Positions 9,204 through 17,695 of a stretch of 49,272 nucleotides of DNA are shown piece by piece; positions within the stretch are counted from its first letter, which is position 1; every line of letters starts with the position of its first letter. The position numbers and the translations under genes are program-made. This DNA comes from Desulfobacca acetoxidans (GTDB lineage Bacteria > Desulfobacterota > Desulfobaccia > Desulfobaccales > 0-14-0-80-60-11). The notes below the pieces were generated by a model. That model ran no database searches. It was not told where the DNA came from and was given only the letters and a program-made list of their open reading frames with translations. The stretch is from the NCBI GenBank assembly GCA_022736495.1, contig DZCR01000004.1, positions 1 through 49,272 of the forward strand. Direction: 5' to 3'.

Positions 9204-9316
9204 GTTTCGATTCCTGGACATTCGGTCTCGTTTGCTGGAGGCCTCAGAGCAAGCTGGGCGTTTGACTGTAGCCGCTCTCGGCTTGCGCTCAGCAGCCTTT
9301 TGTTCGTGGTGAGATA

Positions 9317-10780
9317 ATGTTCAAATTTATGGGCTTACCGTTTTCCATATGGCCACTTGCGTTATTAGTAGGTGACGTGGTCGTGCTCTGTCTTTCCATC
9401 CTGATTGGTTTTTCCTTGGGCCGACAAACCCTCGAGATTTCCTGGTTTTTTTTAGAACTATTTATACTGCCGTTGATCCTGATGGGATTGATATATATTT
9501 TAGTGCTTTACATAGCCAATCTCTATGATCATTACCTTGATTTTCGACGACTGGAAAATATCAGTACGATCATTTTATCTTCTCTTTTAGGCACCCTATT
9601 AGCACTGATTCTTTTTACATTACCCCCACGGCATATGCTTGGCCGTGGCTTTGTCGAATGGCAGGGGGTGATCTTTGTTTGGCTTTTGGTGGTCTGGCGC
9701 TTTTCTTTCTCTGCCGTCGCGCTCCCTTTGCGCCTGCAACGTAAGGTATTGATTATCGGCGCCGGCAAGGCTGGACAAGAAATCCACACCATTATCAACC
9801 GCCGCAAAAATAGCGGCTTAACCGTCGCCGGATTTCTGGACGATAATCCACAAAAACTCGGTCTCATCATTGATGGCACCCCCGTTCTGGGAAGCAGCGC
9901 CCAATTAGCCGAAATAATCACCACCCATAAAATCGGCATGCTGGTGATGGCCATAACTCACAGCAACCCGACAGGCTTGTTGAATAACCTGGTGCGCTTC
10001 TCGCTTATGGGGGTACAGTTAATCGACATGCCCAGCCTGTTTGAGTTTTTGGCCGGAAAGATTCCCACGGATCATATATCGGACGTCTGGCTGCTGATCC
10101 ATAGCCTGAACAGCAACAAGGTCTACTATCGGCATTTCAAAAGAGTCACGGATATGCTCTTGGCCTCATTGGGATTGCTCCTGACCTGGCCCTTTTGGAT
10201 CCTCATTGCCCTGGCCGTGAAACTTGATAGCCCTGGGCCGGTCTTCTTCAGCCAGGAACGCCTGGGCAAAGACGGCAAACCCTTTCGAATTATAAAATTC
10301 CGCACTATGGTCAATGACGCCGAGAAGTGTGGACCGCAGTTTGCCTGCCACCGGGACCCACGAACTACCCGGGTGGGTCGTTTGTTGCGCCTGACCCGGT
10401 TGGATGAACTTCCTCAACTCTACAATATCTTGAAAGGTGATATGAGCTTTATTGGTCCCCGCCCCGAACGGGAAGTGTTTATCCGGGAATTTCAGCAGCC
10501 AATCCCGGATTTGCGGCATGGACGCCGGGCCTCTGACCCTCACGCCTGCCAGGTGCTTTGCGGCTATAAAGAGCGGATCCCCTACTATAGTTATCGACTC
10601 TTGGTAAAACCAGGGATAACCGGGTGGGCCCAGATTATGCACTCTTATGCCGCCAGCCTGGAAGAAACAAAAGAGAAGTTGCAATACGATCTCTACTATA
10701 TTAAAAATATGAGCCTGGTATTGGATCTGGCGATTCTCCTCAAGACCATCCGCATCGTGATATTCGGTTCGGGCAGGTAA
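9317..10780 (+). CDS. Undecaprenyl-phosphate sugar-1-phosphate transferase (WcaJ/WbaP-type initiator)
   Basis: Initiates surface polysaccharide assembly by moving a sugar-1-phosphate from a nucleotide sugar to undecaprenyl phosphate at the inner membrane. The 487-residue protein has N-terminal membrane helices (about 10-110), a nucleotide-binding-like middle domain (IGAGKAG near 148) and the C-terminal bacterial sugar transferase domain. That domain shows its hallmarks: a membrane-entering helix after KRVTDMLLA, SPGPVFFSQERLG, KFRTM, RLDELPQL with GPRPE, and the KPGITGWAQ block. The length is normal for the full-length family. It heads an operon with an epimerase and WecB; the next gene begins at its stop codon. 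The sugar specificity cannot be read. Confidence 0.9.
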   Translation: MFKFMGLPFSIWPLALLVGDVVVLCLSILIGFSLGRQTLEISWFFLELFILPLILMGLIYILVLYIANLYDHYLDFRRLENISTIILSSLLGTLLALILFTLPPRHMLGRGFVEWQGVIFVWLLVVWRFSFSAVALPLRLQRKVLIIGAGKAGQEIHTIINRRKNSGLTVAGFLDDNPQKLGLIIDGTPVLGSSAQLAEIITTHKIGMLVMAITHSNPTGLLNNLVRFSLMGVQLIDMPSLFEFLAGKIPTDHISDVWLLIHSLNSNKVYYRHFKRVTDMLLASLGLLLTWPFWILIALAVKLDSPGPVFFSQERLGKDGKPFRIIKFRTMVNDAEKCGPQFACHRDPRTTRVGRLLRLTRLDELPQLYNILKGDMSFIGPRPEREVFIREFQQPIPDLRHGRRASDPHACQVLCGYKERIPYYSYRLLVKPGITGWAQIMHSYAASLEETKEKLQYDLYYIKNMSLVLDLAILLKTIRIVIFGSGR

Positions 10781-10818
10781 TGCCCAACCCTAACCCTATT
10801 GAAGTTGAGGTAACGACT

Positions 10819-11859
10819 ATGGATTATCAAGAATTCTATCGAGGAAAAACTATTTTGGTTACCGGCGGGGCCGGGGCCATCGGCAGCAATTTAACTCGGG
10901 CCTTGGGAGAGTTGGGCGCCAAGTTGGTAGTGGTGCTGGATGACCTGTCATCTGCATCCCGCTGGAACGTGCCGGCTCTGCCCAACGTCTTGTTCGTGGA
11001 GGGCAGCATCCTGGATGAAGTGGAGCTGAAGCGCATATTTTTTGAAGGGCCGGATGTTGTTTATCACCTTGCCGCGTTGTTCGCCAACCAGAATTCCATC
11101 GATCATCCCGAAACCGACCTGCTGGTCAATGGCCTGGGAACCTTGAAACTCCTGCAATATTCCCATCTTGCCCGGGTCAAACGCTTTGTTTACGCCTCCT
11201 CCGGTTGTTCGATCTATGGTAGCAGCGCCCCTCTGCCGCTCACTGAGGAATTCATGTCCTTGCACCTGAGTTCCCCTTATCAGATTACCAAGATGGTAGG
11301 AGAACTTTACTGTAATTTTTTCCAACACCATTACGGCGTGCCGGAAGTAAAGGCCCGGTTTTTTAATTCCTATGGCCCCGGGGAAGTTCCCGGGCAATAC
11401 CGCAATGTGATTCCCAACTTCATCTATCTGGCCATGCAGGGGCAACCCCTCCCCATCACCGGGACCGGAGAAGAGACCCGGGATTTTACCTTTGTGGGTG
11501 ACGTCGTGGATGGACTTTTGCGCGCCGGTTACTTCGAAGCCGCGCTGGGCCAGGAATTCAATCTGGCCTCCGGGGCCGAAACCCGCATCATCGATCTGGC
11601 CGAGATGATTAATAGTCAGGTGGGCAACCAGGCCGGCATCACTTTTACCGCCCGGCGCAAATGGGATACCAAGCCCCGCTTGCTGGCCTCCGTGGACCGG
11701 GCCAAGAGCCTTATCGGCTACCAACCTAACACGCCGTTTGCTGAAGGCCTGAAGCACACTATTGCCTGGTTTAAAGACAACTGGGATCTTATTGCCCCGG
11801 CAGCCCGTTTTGGCCCCGGCATGTCCTCGGCAAACCGCCAAATTGTGTCCAAGGGCTAA
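10819..11859 (+). CDS. NAD-dependent nucleotide-sugar epimerase/dehydratase (extended SDR)
   Basis: Modifies a nucleotide sugar for surface polysaccharide synthesis. The N-terminal Rossmann motif TGGAGAIGS and the catalytic YxxxK (YQITK), with the preceding serine in YASSGCS, place it in the extended short-chain dehydrogenase family beside UDP-glucose 4-epimerases. I chose the ATG at 10819 (346 residues) because GAGG lies about 8 bases upstream and the fold starts right after it. An in-frame ATG at 10780, at the stop of the previous gene, would add 13 residues. It is second in the operon before the wecB-like gene. The exact substrate (GalE-like, WbpP-like or decarboxylase) is not decided. Confidence 0.85.
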   Translation: MDYQEFYRGKTILVTGGAGAIGSNLTRALGELGAKLVVVLDDLSSASRWNVPALPNVLFVEGSILDEVELKRIFFEGPDVVYHLAALFANQNSIDHPETDLLVNGLGTLKLLQYSHLARVKRFVYASSGCSIYGSSAPLPLTEEFMSLHLSSPYQITKMVGELYCNFFQHHYGVPEVKARFFNSYGPGEVPGQYRNVIPNFIYLAMQGQPLPITGTGEETRDFTFVGDVVDGLLRAGYFEAALGQEFNLASGAETRIIDLAEMINSQVGNQAGITFTARRKWDTKPRLLASVDRAKSLIGYQPNTPFAEGLKHTIAWFKDNWDLIAPAARFGPGMSSANRQIVSKG

Positions 11860-11886
11860 GGTTGGCCCTCAATTCTTGAAGCTATC

Positions 11887-13056
11887 TTGATCACGGTGAA
11901 AAAAATCCTCCTTATTTTCGGGACCCGGCCTGAGGCCATCAAGATGGCCCCGGTGTTCTTGCGCTTAAAAGAGTCGGCCGCCTTTCAGGTTAAAGTCGCG
12001 GTGACGGCCCAACACCGGCAAATGCTAGACCAGGTTTTGGATATCTTTGGGATAAAACCGGATTTCGATCTGGATATCATGTCTCCGAACCAGGACCTGT
12101 TTGACATCACCAGCCGGGCGTTAATTGGCCTAAAGAAGGTCCTGCAAGAGGAACAACCAGATTTGGTGCTGGTCCACGGTGACACCACCACTACTTTTGT
12201 GGCGGCCCTGGCGGCCTTCTATCTGAAAATTCCCGTGGGGCATGTGGAGGCTGGTCTCCGCACTCGGGATAAGCACCGGCCTTTTCCAGAAGAAATCAAC
12301 CGGCAGTTGGCCGGGGTTTTGACCGACTACCACTTTGCCCCTACTCCCTGGGCCCGGGACAACCTCCTGGCCGAAGGCGTAGCTCCGGAGCGCATCTGGG
12401 TCACGGGCAATACCGTCATTGATGCCCTCAAGATTATTGCCGGCCGGGTTGCACAGGAACAAGGACATTGGCGCAGCTATTTTGCGCAAGAATTTCAATT
12501 GTCGCTGGATGGCAAGCGCCTAATCCTGGTCACTGGCCATCGTCGGGAAAATTTCGGACCCGGCTTCGAAAGCATTTGTTGGGCCTTGCGAGACGTGGTG
12601 GAGTCTTTTGCCGATGTGGTGGTGGTTTATCCGGTCCACCTCAATCCCAATGTGCAGCGCCCGGTAAAACAGATCCTGGCTCCGGTCGGTGACGCTTCTC
12701 GGGAAGGGCAGTCGGGCCAGCGCCTGTTCCTGTTACCGCCCCTGGATTACATGCCTTTCGTGTATCTGCTCAGTCAAAGTTATGTGGTCCTGACCGATTC
12801 CGGCGGCATCCAGGAAGAGGCCCCAGCGTTAGGGAAGCCGGTACTGGTCATGAGAGACGTTACTGAGCGCCCCGAGGGGATCTGGGCCAAAACGGTCAAA
12901 CTGGTAGGCACGGAGCGAGCCAAGATTTTTCATGAGATTAAAGAACTCATGGAAGTCCCGGCCAGCTACCAAGCCATGGCCCAGGCCCGCAACCCCTATG
13001 GCGACGGCCTGGCGGCCCAGCGAATCGAAGAGATCATCGCGCAATTTCTCCCATAA
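11887..13056 (+). CDS. wecB: UDP-N-acetylglucosamine 2-epimerase, non-hydrolysing
   Basis: Interconverts UDP-GlcNAc and UDP-ManNAc in the cytoplasm, supplying ManNAc-type sugars for surface polymers. The 389-residue length and the motifs GTRPEAIKMAP (N-terminus), HGDTTTT, GHVEAGLRT, PFPEEINR, TGHRREN and SGGIQEEAP are diagnostic of the WecB/MnaA family. The start is TTG 11887; GTG 11896 is an alternative, and neither has a strong ribosome site. It is the last gene of the polysaccharide operon (transferase, epimerase, wecB) and has a 27-base gap to the gene before. Confidence 0.92.
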   Translation: MITVKKILLIFGTRPEAIKMAPVFLRLKESAAFQVKVAVTAQHRQMLDQVLDIFGIKPDFDLDIMSPNQDLFDITSRALIGLKKVLQEEQPDLVLVHGDTTTTFVAALAAFYLKIPVGHVEAGLRTRDKHRPFPEEINRQLAGVLTDYHFAPTPWARDNLLAEGVAPERIWVTGNTVIDALKIIAGRVAQEQGHWRSYFAQEFQLSLDGKRLILVTGHRRENFGPGFESICWALRDVVESFADVVVVYPVHLNPNVQRPVKQILAPVGDASREGQSGQRLFLLPPLDYMPFVYLLSQSYVVLTDSGGIQEEAPALGKPVLVMRDVTERPEGIWAKTVKLVGTERAKIFHEIKELMEVPASYQAMAQARNPYGDGLAAQRIEEIIAQFLP

Positions 13057-13215
13057 ACCAATTTCATAGGGCGGCCCTTCCCGGCGCCATCCTGGCATAG
13101 AATAGGTATTCCCTTATCAAAGGAAGAAGCTCGACCCGTTTTTGAAATAGCCTAGTCTGATATAAGGCGGTTTTTTTAAAAGCACCCTCTGGGGAAATTT
13201 TCTTGGGAAGGGGAA

Positions 13216-13824
13216 CTAGAAGCCTGACAAATGAGCAATGCGGGCCATAAGGGCCGCGGTCAGGGCCGGAGCCTGGCGGGGGCCGGGGGCTAGCAGCGGC
13301 GGCCCCAATTTTACCTGCACGGTATAACCATAAAGCCGGGGCTCATAAATTACCCCCACAGGCACAAAGGGCAGGTACTTCAGGCCTTCCTGGCCTTGCA
13401 GTTTGAGGAGCAGTTGAATCAGGCGATGCCTGCCGGGCCCTACCCGGCCCACAAAATAGGTGCCCTCGGGGAACAGCACGATGAAGGCCCGGTTGGCCAA
13501 AAGTGGCAGGAGGCGCTTGAAGGACGACAGGGTGGCCCGGGGATTTTTCCGGTCCACCGGCACCCCGCCCCAAGCCCCCAACAACTCCCGCACGAACGGT
13601 TGCTGGAACAGCTCCACTTTGGCGATATAGTGTAAAGGCGGAGGGAGCGCCATGCCGATGAGGGGGATGTCTTCCCAACGCTGGTGCTTGGGACAGATAA
13701 TCGCGGGACCCTGGGTGGGTAGGTGCTCCAGGCCGCTGACCTGCAGGGAGAAATACCGTCCGATAGTCTGGTGGCAGGACCAACGACCCAGGCGATAGAG
13801 TGTGGGAGATAATGACCGGTTCAT
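13216..13824 (-). CDS. 1-acyl-sn-glycerol-3-phosphate acyltransferase family (PlsC-like)
   Basis: A 202-residue membrane-associated acyltransferase, probably in phospholipid synthesis. The catalytic HX4D motif is H47-QRWE-D52 and the substrate-binding motif FPEGT is near residue 118, followed by a V-PVG-type block near 160. Both motif identity and spacing match the PlsC/LPLAT family. It is transcribed alone, convergent with wecB and divergent from the cysteine desulfurase gene. It could equally act on another lyso-lipid. Confidence 0.85.
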   Translation of the reverse strand: MNRSLSPTLYRLGRWSCHQTIGRYFSLQVSGLEHLPTQGPAIICPKHQRWEDIPLIGMALPPPLHYIAKVELFQQPFVRELLGAWGGVPVDRKNPRATLSSFKRLLPLLANRAFIVLFPEGTYFVGRVGPGRHRLIQLLLKLQGQEGLKYLPFVPVGVIYEPRLYGYTVQVKLGPPLLAPGPRQAPALTAALMARIAHLSGF

Positions 13825-13932
13825 AGGAGCGGGCTTTGATTTAGGTTACAATATCAGAGGTCGATTTCCGGCGTCAATCGGATACAGACCGGATATACCA
13901 GAACCTGGCAACCTGCGGAGGAGGCAGCCGCC

Positions 13933-15057
13933 ATGATTTATCTGGACTACAATGCCACCACCCCCGTGGCTCCGGAAGTTTTCCGGGCCATGAAGCCCTA
14001 TCTGACCGGGGAATTCGGCAATCCCAGTTGCGACTATTCCTTGGGCCTCAAAAGCAAGGAGGCCGTGCGTCGCGCCCGCGAGGAAGTGGCTGCGGTGCTG
14101 GGGTGCGTCCCCGATGCCGTCGTGTTCACCAGCGGCGCCACCGAGGCCAACAATACGGTAATTAAGGGCGTGGCATACCATCACGGCCAGGGCCACCTCA
14201 TTACCGTGGCCACGGAGCACCCCGCGGTGCTGGCCCCCTGCCGGTTTTTACAATCCCAAGGATTTGGCCTGACCATTCTGCCGGTGGACGGAACCGGCTT
14301 GCTGGACCCTGAAGAGGTGCGTCGAGCTCTGAGGCCCGATACCATCCTGATCAGCGTGATGCATGCCAACAACGAGACCGGAGCCATTCAGCCCGTCGGC
14401 GAGATCGGAGTCCTGGCCCGGGAAGCGGGAATTGCCTTCCACACCGATGCGGCCCAAAGCGTGGGGAAGATTCCCGTGGACGTGGACGCCTTACAGGTGG
14501 ATTTCCTTACGGTGGCCGGTCACAAGTGCTATGCCCCTAAAGGCGTCGGGGCACTGTACGTCAGGCCTGGAACCCCCTTCACCCCCCTGCTCCACGGGGC
14601 CTCCCAGGAAGGTGGCCGCCGGGCCGGCACCGAAAACGTGCCCTATATGGTGGCCCTGGGGGAAGCCTGCCGCCTGGCTCGGGAACGTCTCCCCTTCGCA
14701 ACGATGCGCTTGCAAAGCCTGCGAGACCGGCTTCATGAACTGCTGCGCCAGGGGGTCCCCGGACTCATCCTCAACGGTCCGCCAGTGGGACGTATCCCCA
14801 ATACCTTGAACGTGTCCTTCCCAGATATCTCAGGCGGTTACCTCATGGGCGGCCTGCCGCAGGTGGCCGCTTCCCTGGGCTCGGCCTGCCACACCGGCCA
14901 GGAAGACATCTCCCCGGTGCTGGCGGCCATGGGCCTGCCAGCCTCAATCGCCCGGGGCGCGGTGCGCTTCAGCGTGGGCTACCCCACCAGCCAGGAGGAG
15001 GTAGAAGAAGTCGCAATGTTGGTGCTCCAACGCCTGCAGCGGCTGACGCAAGGTTAA
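13933..15057 (+). CDS. Cysteine desulfurase, NifS/IscS type
   Basis: PLP enzyme releasing sulfur from cysteine as an enzyme-bound persulfide for Fe-S or other thio-cofactor synthesis. The 374-residue chain begins with the typical YLDYNATTPV. It has the PLP lysine K198 in AGHKCYAPKG and the persulfide Cys319 in LGSACHTG. The SH and LSGSKxHGPKG-like regions are in family order. A GGAGGAGGC ribosome site precedes the ATG. No IscU/NifU scaffold or IscR is next to it, so it may be a housekeeping or specialised copy (selenium delivery is conceivable given the Sec gene at 47083, but nothing here shows it). Confidence 0.92.
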   Translation: MIYLDYNATTPVAPEVFRAMKPYLTGEFGNPSCDYSLGLKSKEAVRRAREEVAAVLGCVPDAVVFTSGATEANNTVIKGVAYHHGQGHLITVATEHPAVLAPCRFLQSQGFGLTILPVDGTGLLDPEEVRRALRPDTILISVMHANNETGAIQPVGEIGVLAREAGIAFHTDAAQSVGKIPVDVDALQVDFLTVAGHKCYAPKGVGALYVRPGTPFTPLLHGASQEGGRRAGTENVPYMVALGEACRLARERLPFATMRLQSLRDRLHELLRQGVPGLILNGPPVGRIPNTLNVSFPDISGGYLMGGLPQVAASLGSACHTGQEDISPVLAAMGLPASIARGAVRFSVGYPTSQEEVEEVAMLVLQRLQRLTQG

Positions 15058-15270
15058 CCGCGATAGGTAAAGGAAGCAATCCCTCCTGGGCCTGCCATCT
15101 GGCAAGGCTCTGCCGCGGTAATCCTGCGATTATCGGTGGCGCTGGCTTGCCGGCCTGTGCTTAGACACCCAAGGGCGGGGCCTTACACTTACGCCGGAAC
15201 ATTTCAAGACAAAACCTTTCCAGCCTTGCGACCGTCAACCGAAGACTGGCTGGCCCGAACCGGCAAGACA

Positions 15271-15708
15271 TCATGGCTCCAGTAACAGCTTGGCGAGGAG
15301 GATATTGGCTAGTCTCTGGACATCGATGTCATAGGTGCCCTGCTCCACAGCCTCAAGCAGGGGCCCCACTTTCTCCGGTCTGATCTCCGGAGTTTCAGCG
15401 ATAATCTGGCGAACGCGCTCAATCAACTTTTTATTCCCTGCAAGAACGGTATCCTTGGTCTCCTGGCGCCGTGATAGCCCCTTACCCTTAGCCTTGCCCT
15501 TCCCATTTTTGTCGGCCGGCGCTGCAACTTTACCGGCTCCCTTGTGCTTGCGATTATCCATCAGAATTATGGGCGCCTCAAAAATCCAGTCCAAAGTTAT
15601 AGCGGCTCGGCGAGTAATCGCCGGTCCCCTGACTTTCCCGTTATTAATGGGATTACAGAAAAGAAATCGCGCCCATGTCCCCCCAGGCTTTAAACTCTTC
15701 TTCTCCAT
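15271..15708 (-). CDS. FlgM-like anti-sigma-28 factor
   Basis: The last ~60 of 145 residues resemble FlgM, which binds and holds sigma-28 (FliA) until the flagellar hook is complete: a helix IERVRQIIAE, then P-E-IRPEKV, EQGTYDIDVQRLA and a final helix ending in LLLEP. The N-terminal half is not recognised and carries a Lys/Gly/Ala-rich linker (about 53-80). The ATG at 15708 was chosen for its purine-rich AGGGGGG upstream; an ATG at 15561 would give a 96-residue protein of more usual FlgM size. No other flagellar gene lies in the window, so the assignment rests on the C-terminus alone. Confidence 0.65.
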   Translation of the reverse strand: MEKKSLKPGGTWARFLFCNPINNGKVRGPAITRRAAITLDWIFEAPIILMDNRKHKGAGKVAAPADKNGKGKAKGKGLSRRQETKDTVLAGNKKLIERVRQIIAETPEIRPEKVGPLLEAVEQGTYDIDVQRLANILLAKLLLEP

Positions 15709-15799
15709 TTCTGCCCCCCCTCAATCGCCCCCTCTTATTATCCTTATCGGCTCTGAGAGGCAGACCTTGAAAAAATAATTTTAATGAGCAGCACCAACC

Positions 15800-16738
15800 T
15801 CAGGTGCCTCCACCCCACCACAGGTATAAGAATTGCGGTCCCACCATGTCCAGATCAGGCATCAAGGAATAGATTGTCGGTTTATAACTGCCGGGTCGAT
15901 GATAGATCACGACCCGAGTAGCCTTGTCCAAGCCCGCTTTGGTCCTGGCCAACTCGATGGCGTCGTCCAGATAGCCTAACTGATCCACCAATCTCAGGTC
16001 CCGGGCCTGGGAGGCGGTAAAAATCCGGCCGTCGGCCACGGCCAGGGTTTGCTTCAGGCTCAGCTTCCGTCCCTGGGCCACCACGTTCACGAATTCCCGG
16101 TAGAAATCATCAATGATATGCTGCATCATCTCCTTTTCTTGGGGGGAGGCGGGTCGGAATGGCGACCAGAAATCCTTCCATTTGCCGCTCTTGACTACGT
16201 CTTCGCCTACGCCAAACTTATTCATCAACCCCTGGAGATTGAACTTCATGGCAATGACCCCGATGGAGCCGGTGATGCAAGTGGGATAGGCAATAATGGT
16301 GTCCCCCGCCTGGGCCACATAGTACCCCCCGGACGCGGCCAGGCCCTGGAGACAGACTATCAGCGGCACGCCTTTCTTGGCCTTGAATTGCTTGATCTCA
16401 TGGAGAATGACGTCCGCGGCGCTCACGGTGCCGCCGGGGGAATTGATCTTCAGGACCACTGCCTTGATGCGATCATCCTGGGCGGCTTTTTCCAATTCTT
16501 CCTTGATCCGGCTGGGCGAGGTCACTCCGCTGGTCAGCCCTAATATGCGGTGGGGGCCTTCCAGGACGACCCCGGAGACGTCCATAAGCAGGATCTTGTC
16601 CCGGCCATACCCCGAGATGGTTTTCTCTTTCAACGGGGCCGGCTCTTCAAACAGGCTCACCTTGACGGTGACGCAGCCGGCCGCCAGCGCCAGCCAGACT
16701 GTCAGCACCCCCAGCCATCTCAGGTTTAAGCGCGGCAT
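15800..16738 (-). CDS. sppA: Signal peptide peptidase SppA, S49 family, lipoprotein form
   Basis: Membrane-bound serine protease that degrades signal peptides left by secretion. The 312 residues match the short, single-domain SppA form. A signal sequence ends in lipobox LAAGC (Cys22), so it is probably lipid anchored. The S49 domain shows INSPGG, the serine region LAASGGYYVA, the TGSIGVI block and the lysine region KSGKWKD, which together supply the Ser/Lys dyad. It is transcribed on the reverse strand, divergent from rpsU, with about 90 bases to the FlgM-like gene downstream. Confidence 0.92.
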   Translation of the reverse strand: MPRLNLRWLGVLTVWLALAAGCVTVKVSLFEEPAPLKEKTISGYGRDKILLMDVSGVVLEGPHRILGLTSGVTSPSRIKEELEKAAQDDRIKAVVLKINSPGGTVSAADVILHEIKQFKAKKGVPLIVCLQGLAASGGYYVAQAGDTIIAYPTCITGSIGVIAMKFNLQGLMNKFGVGEDVVKSGKWKDFWSPFRPASPQEKEMMQHIIDDFYREFVNVVAQGRKLSLKQTLAVADGRIFTASQARDLRLVDQLGYLDDAIELARTKAGLDKATRVVIYHRPGSYKPTIYSLMPDLDMVGPQFLYLWWGGGT

Positions 16739-16865
16739 AGTTCTCCTTCGGGTTTAACTTTCCAATGCCCTATGATACGCTACTGGCAGTAATTGCGGCA
16801 AAATAAATTTTTCAATTAATTATGGAAATTCCTCATAACACTCTTCAGTTTTCTCACAAAACCTC

Positions 16866-16895
16866 TTGACAGTTTCTGCACAGATGATAAAGAAT
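16866..16895 (+). promoter_or_regulatory. Possible sigma-70 promoter for rpsU operon
   Basis: A perfect TTGACA (16866-16871) is followed after 16-18 bases by weak AT-rich -10 options (TAAAGA, AAGAAT). It lies 145 bases upstream of rpsU in the 277-base divergent gap. The -35 is good and the -10 poor, so this is only a candidate. Confidence 0.3.
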
Positions 16896-17015
16896 AAATG
16901 TTTTTAGACGATCACCACATCAACCTGCCAACCTTCTGCGTAAACGTAACGGAACACCTAGAGGACAGGAGGACAGGATGATAGGTGCATCTGACAACGG
17001 GAGGAGGCGAAATGG

Positions 17016-17216
17016 ATGCCCGGCGTCAGGGTAAAACCCAACGAACCTTTCGAGGTCGCCTTAAAGCGCTTTAAAAAGCAATGCGAAAAGGCCGGGATTC
17101 TCTCTGAGATTCGCAAACGGGAGCATTACGAAAAGCCCAGTATCAAGCGAAAAAAGAAAATTTTGGCGGCCAAAAAACGGGCTTTGAAGAAGCTGCGCAA
17201 GATTGAGGGTTCATGA
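17016..17216 (+). CDS. rpsU: 30S ribosomal protein S21
   Basis: A 66-residue basic protein that joins the small ribosomal subunit and helps mRNA recognition. The N-terminus [20 protein letters not shown] and the Lys/Arg-rich C-terminal helix are typical of S21. A strong GGGAGGAGG lies just upstream. A nearby ATG at 17012 is out of frame; family conservation fixes the start at 17016. Its stop overlaps the yqeY start (ATGA), so the rpsU-yqeY pair, a widespread arrangement, is translationally coupled. Confidence 0.97.
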   Translation: MPGVRVKPNEPFEVALKRFKKQCEKAGILSEIRKREHYEKPSIKRKKKILAAKKRALKKLRKIEGS

Positions 17217-17662
17217 ATTCCTTATATCAGCGGCTGGACCAGGCTTTCAAAGAGGCCATCAAAAACCAACAACCGGTGACTGCGGCCACCTTGCGGCTGT
17301 TGAAGAGTGCTATCCACTACCGCGAGGTGGACGCCAGACGCCAACTCACCGAAGCAGAACTGCAAGCAATCATTAACACGCAGGCAAAACAGCGTCGGGA
17401 GGCCATGTCCGAATACACCAAGGCCGGTCGTCCCGAGCTTGCCAAAAAAGAAGAGGAGGAACTGGGTGTCCTCCTCTCTTTTTTGCCGCCGCAACTAAGC
17501 CCGGAAGAATTGGCCGCCGCAGTGGCCAGCGTTATCGCTGAACTGGGAGCCAGCGGCCCCAAAGATCTCGGCAAAGTAATGAAAGGCGCCATGGTCCGTC
17601 TCGCCGGCCGGGCGGATGGCAAGGTGATCCAAGAGATCGCGCGGCAGCGTCTGGGTTCATAG
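17213..17662 (+). CDS. yqeY: GatB/YqeY domain protein
   Basis: A 149-residue all-helical protein related to the tail domain of the amidotransferase subunit GatB; its role is unproven but probably connected with tRNA or translation. Recognisable features are [18 protein letters not shown] near the start, [24 protein letters not shown] in the middle and the conserved [18 protein letters not shown] near the end. The length is normal. It overlaps rpsU by 4 bases and is followed 33 bases later by mutS2. Confidence 0.93.
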   Translation: MNSLYQRLDQAFKEAIKNQQPVTAATLRLLKSAIHYREVDARRQLTEAELQAIINTQAKQRREAMSEYTKAGRPELAKKEEEELGVLLSFLPPQLSPEELAAAVASVIAELGASGPKDLGKVMKGAMVRLAGRADGKVIQEIARQRLGS

Positions 17663-17695
17663 ACTTTTCACCCCCAAACGGAAACCTGGAGTGCC

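Larger units (their letters stand above)
8940..9316. other. Divergent intergenic region with regulatory signals
   Basis: This 377-base gap separates the histidine kinase (reverse) from the polysaccharide operon (forward). I see no convincing gene. A 61-codon open frame at 9132-9317 has no ribosome site and no recognisable protein. The gap holds a sigma-54-like element at 9123-9138 and a tandem direct repeat at 9186-9203. A GTGAGAT just before the ATG at 9317 is a weak ribosome site. Confidence 0.5.

Noticed and set aside
9132..9317. 61-codon open frame before the sugar transferase
   Set aside because: No ribosome site, no recognisable protein, lies across promoter-like signals; chance frame more likely.
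10948..11841. Long reverse-strand open frame over the epimerase gene
   Set aside because: GC-rich genes often leave the opposite strand open; the forward frame has clear SDR motifs and the reverse has none. The same applies to reverse frames at 23015-23938, 34630-35604 and 36649-37728.
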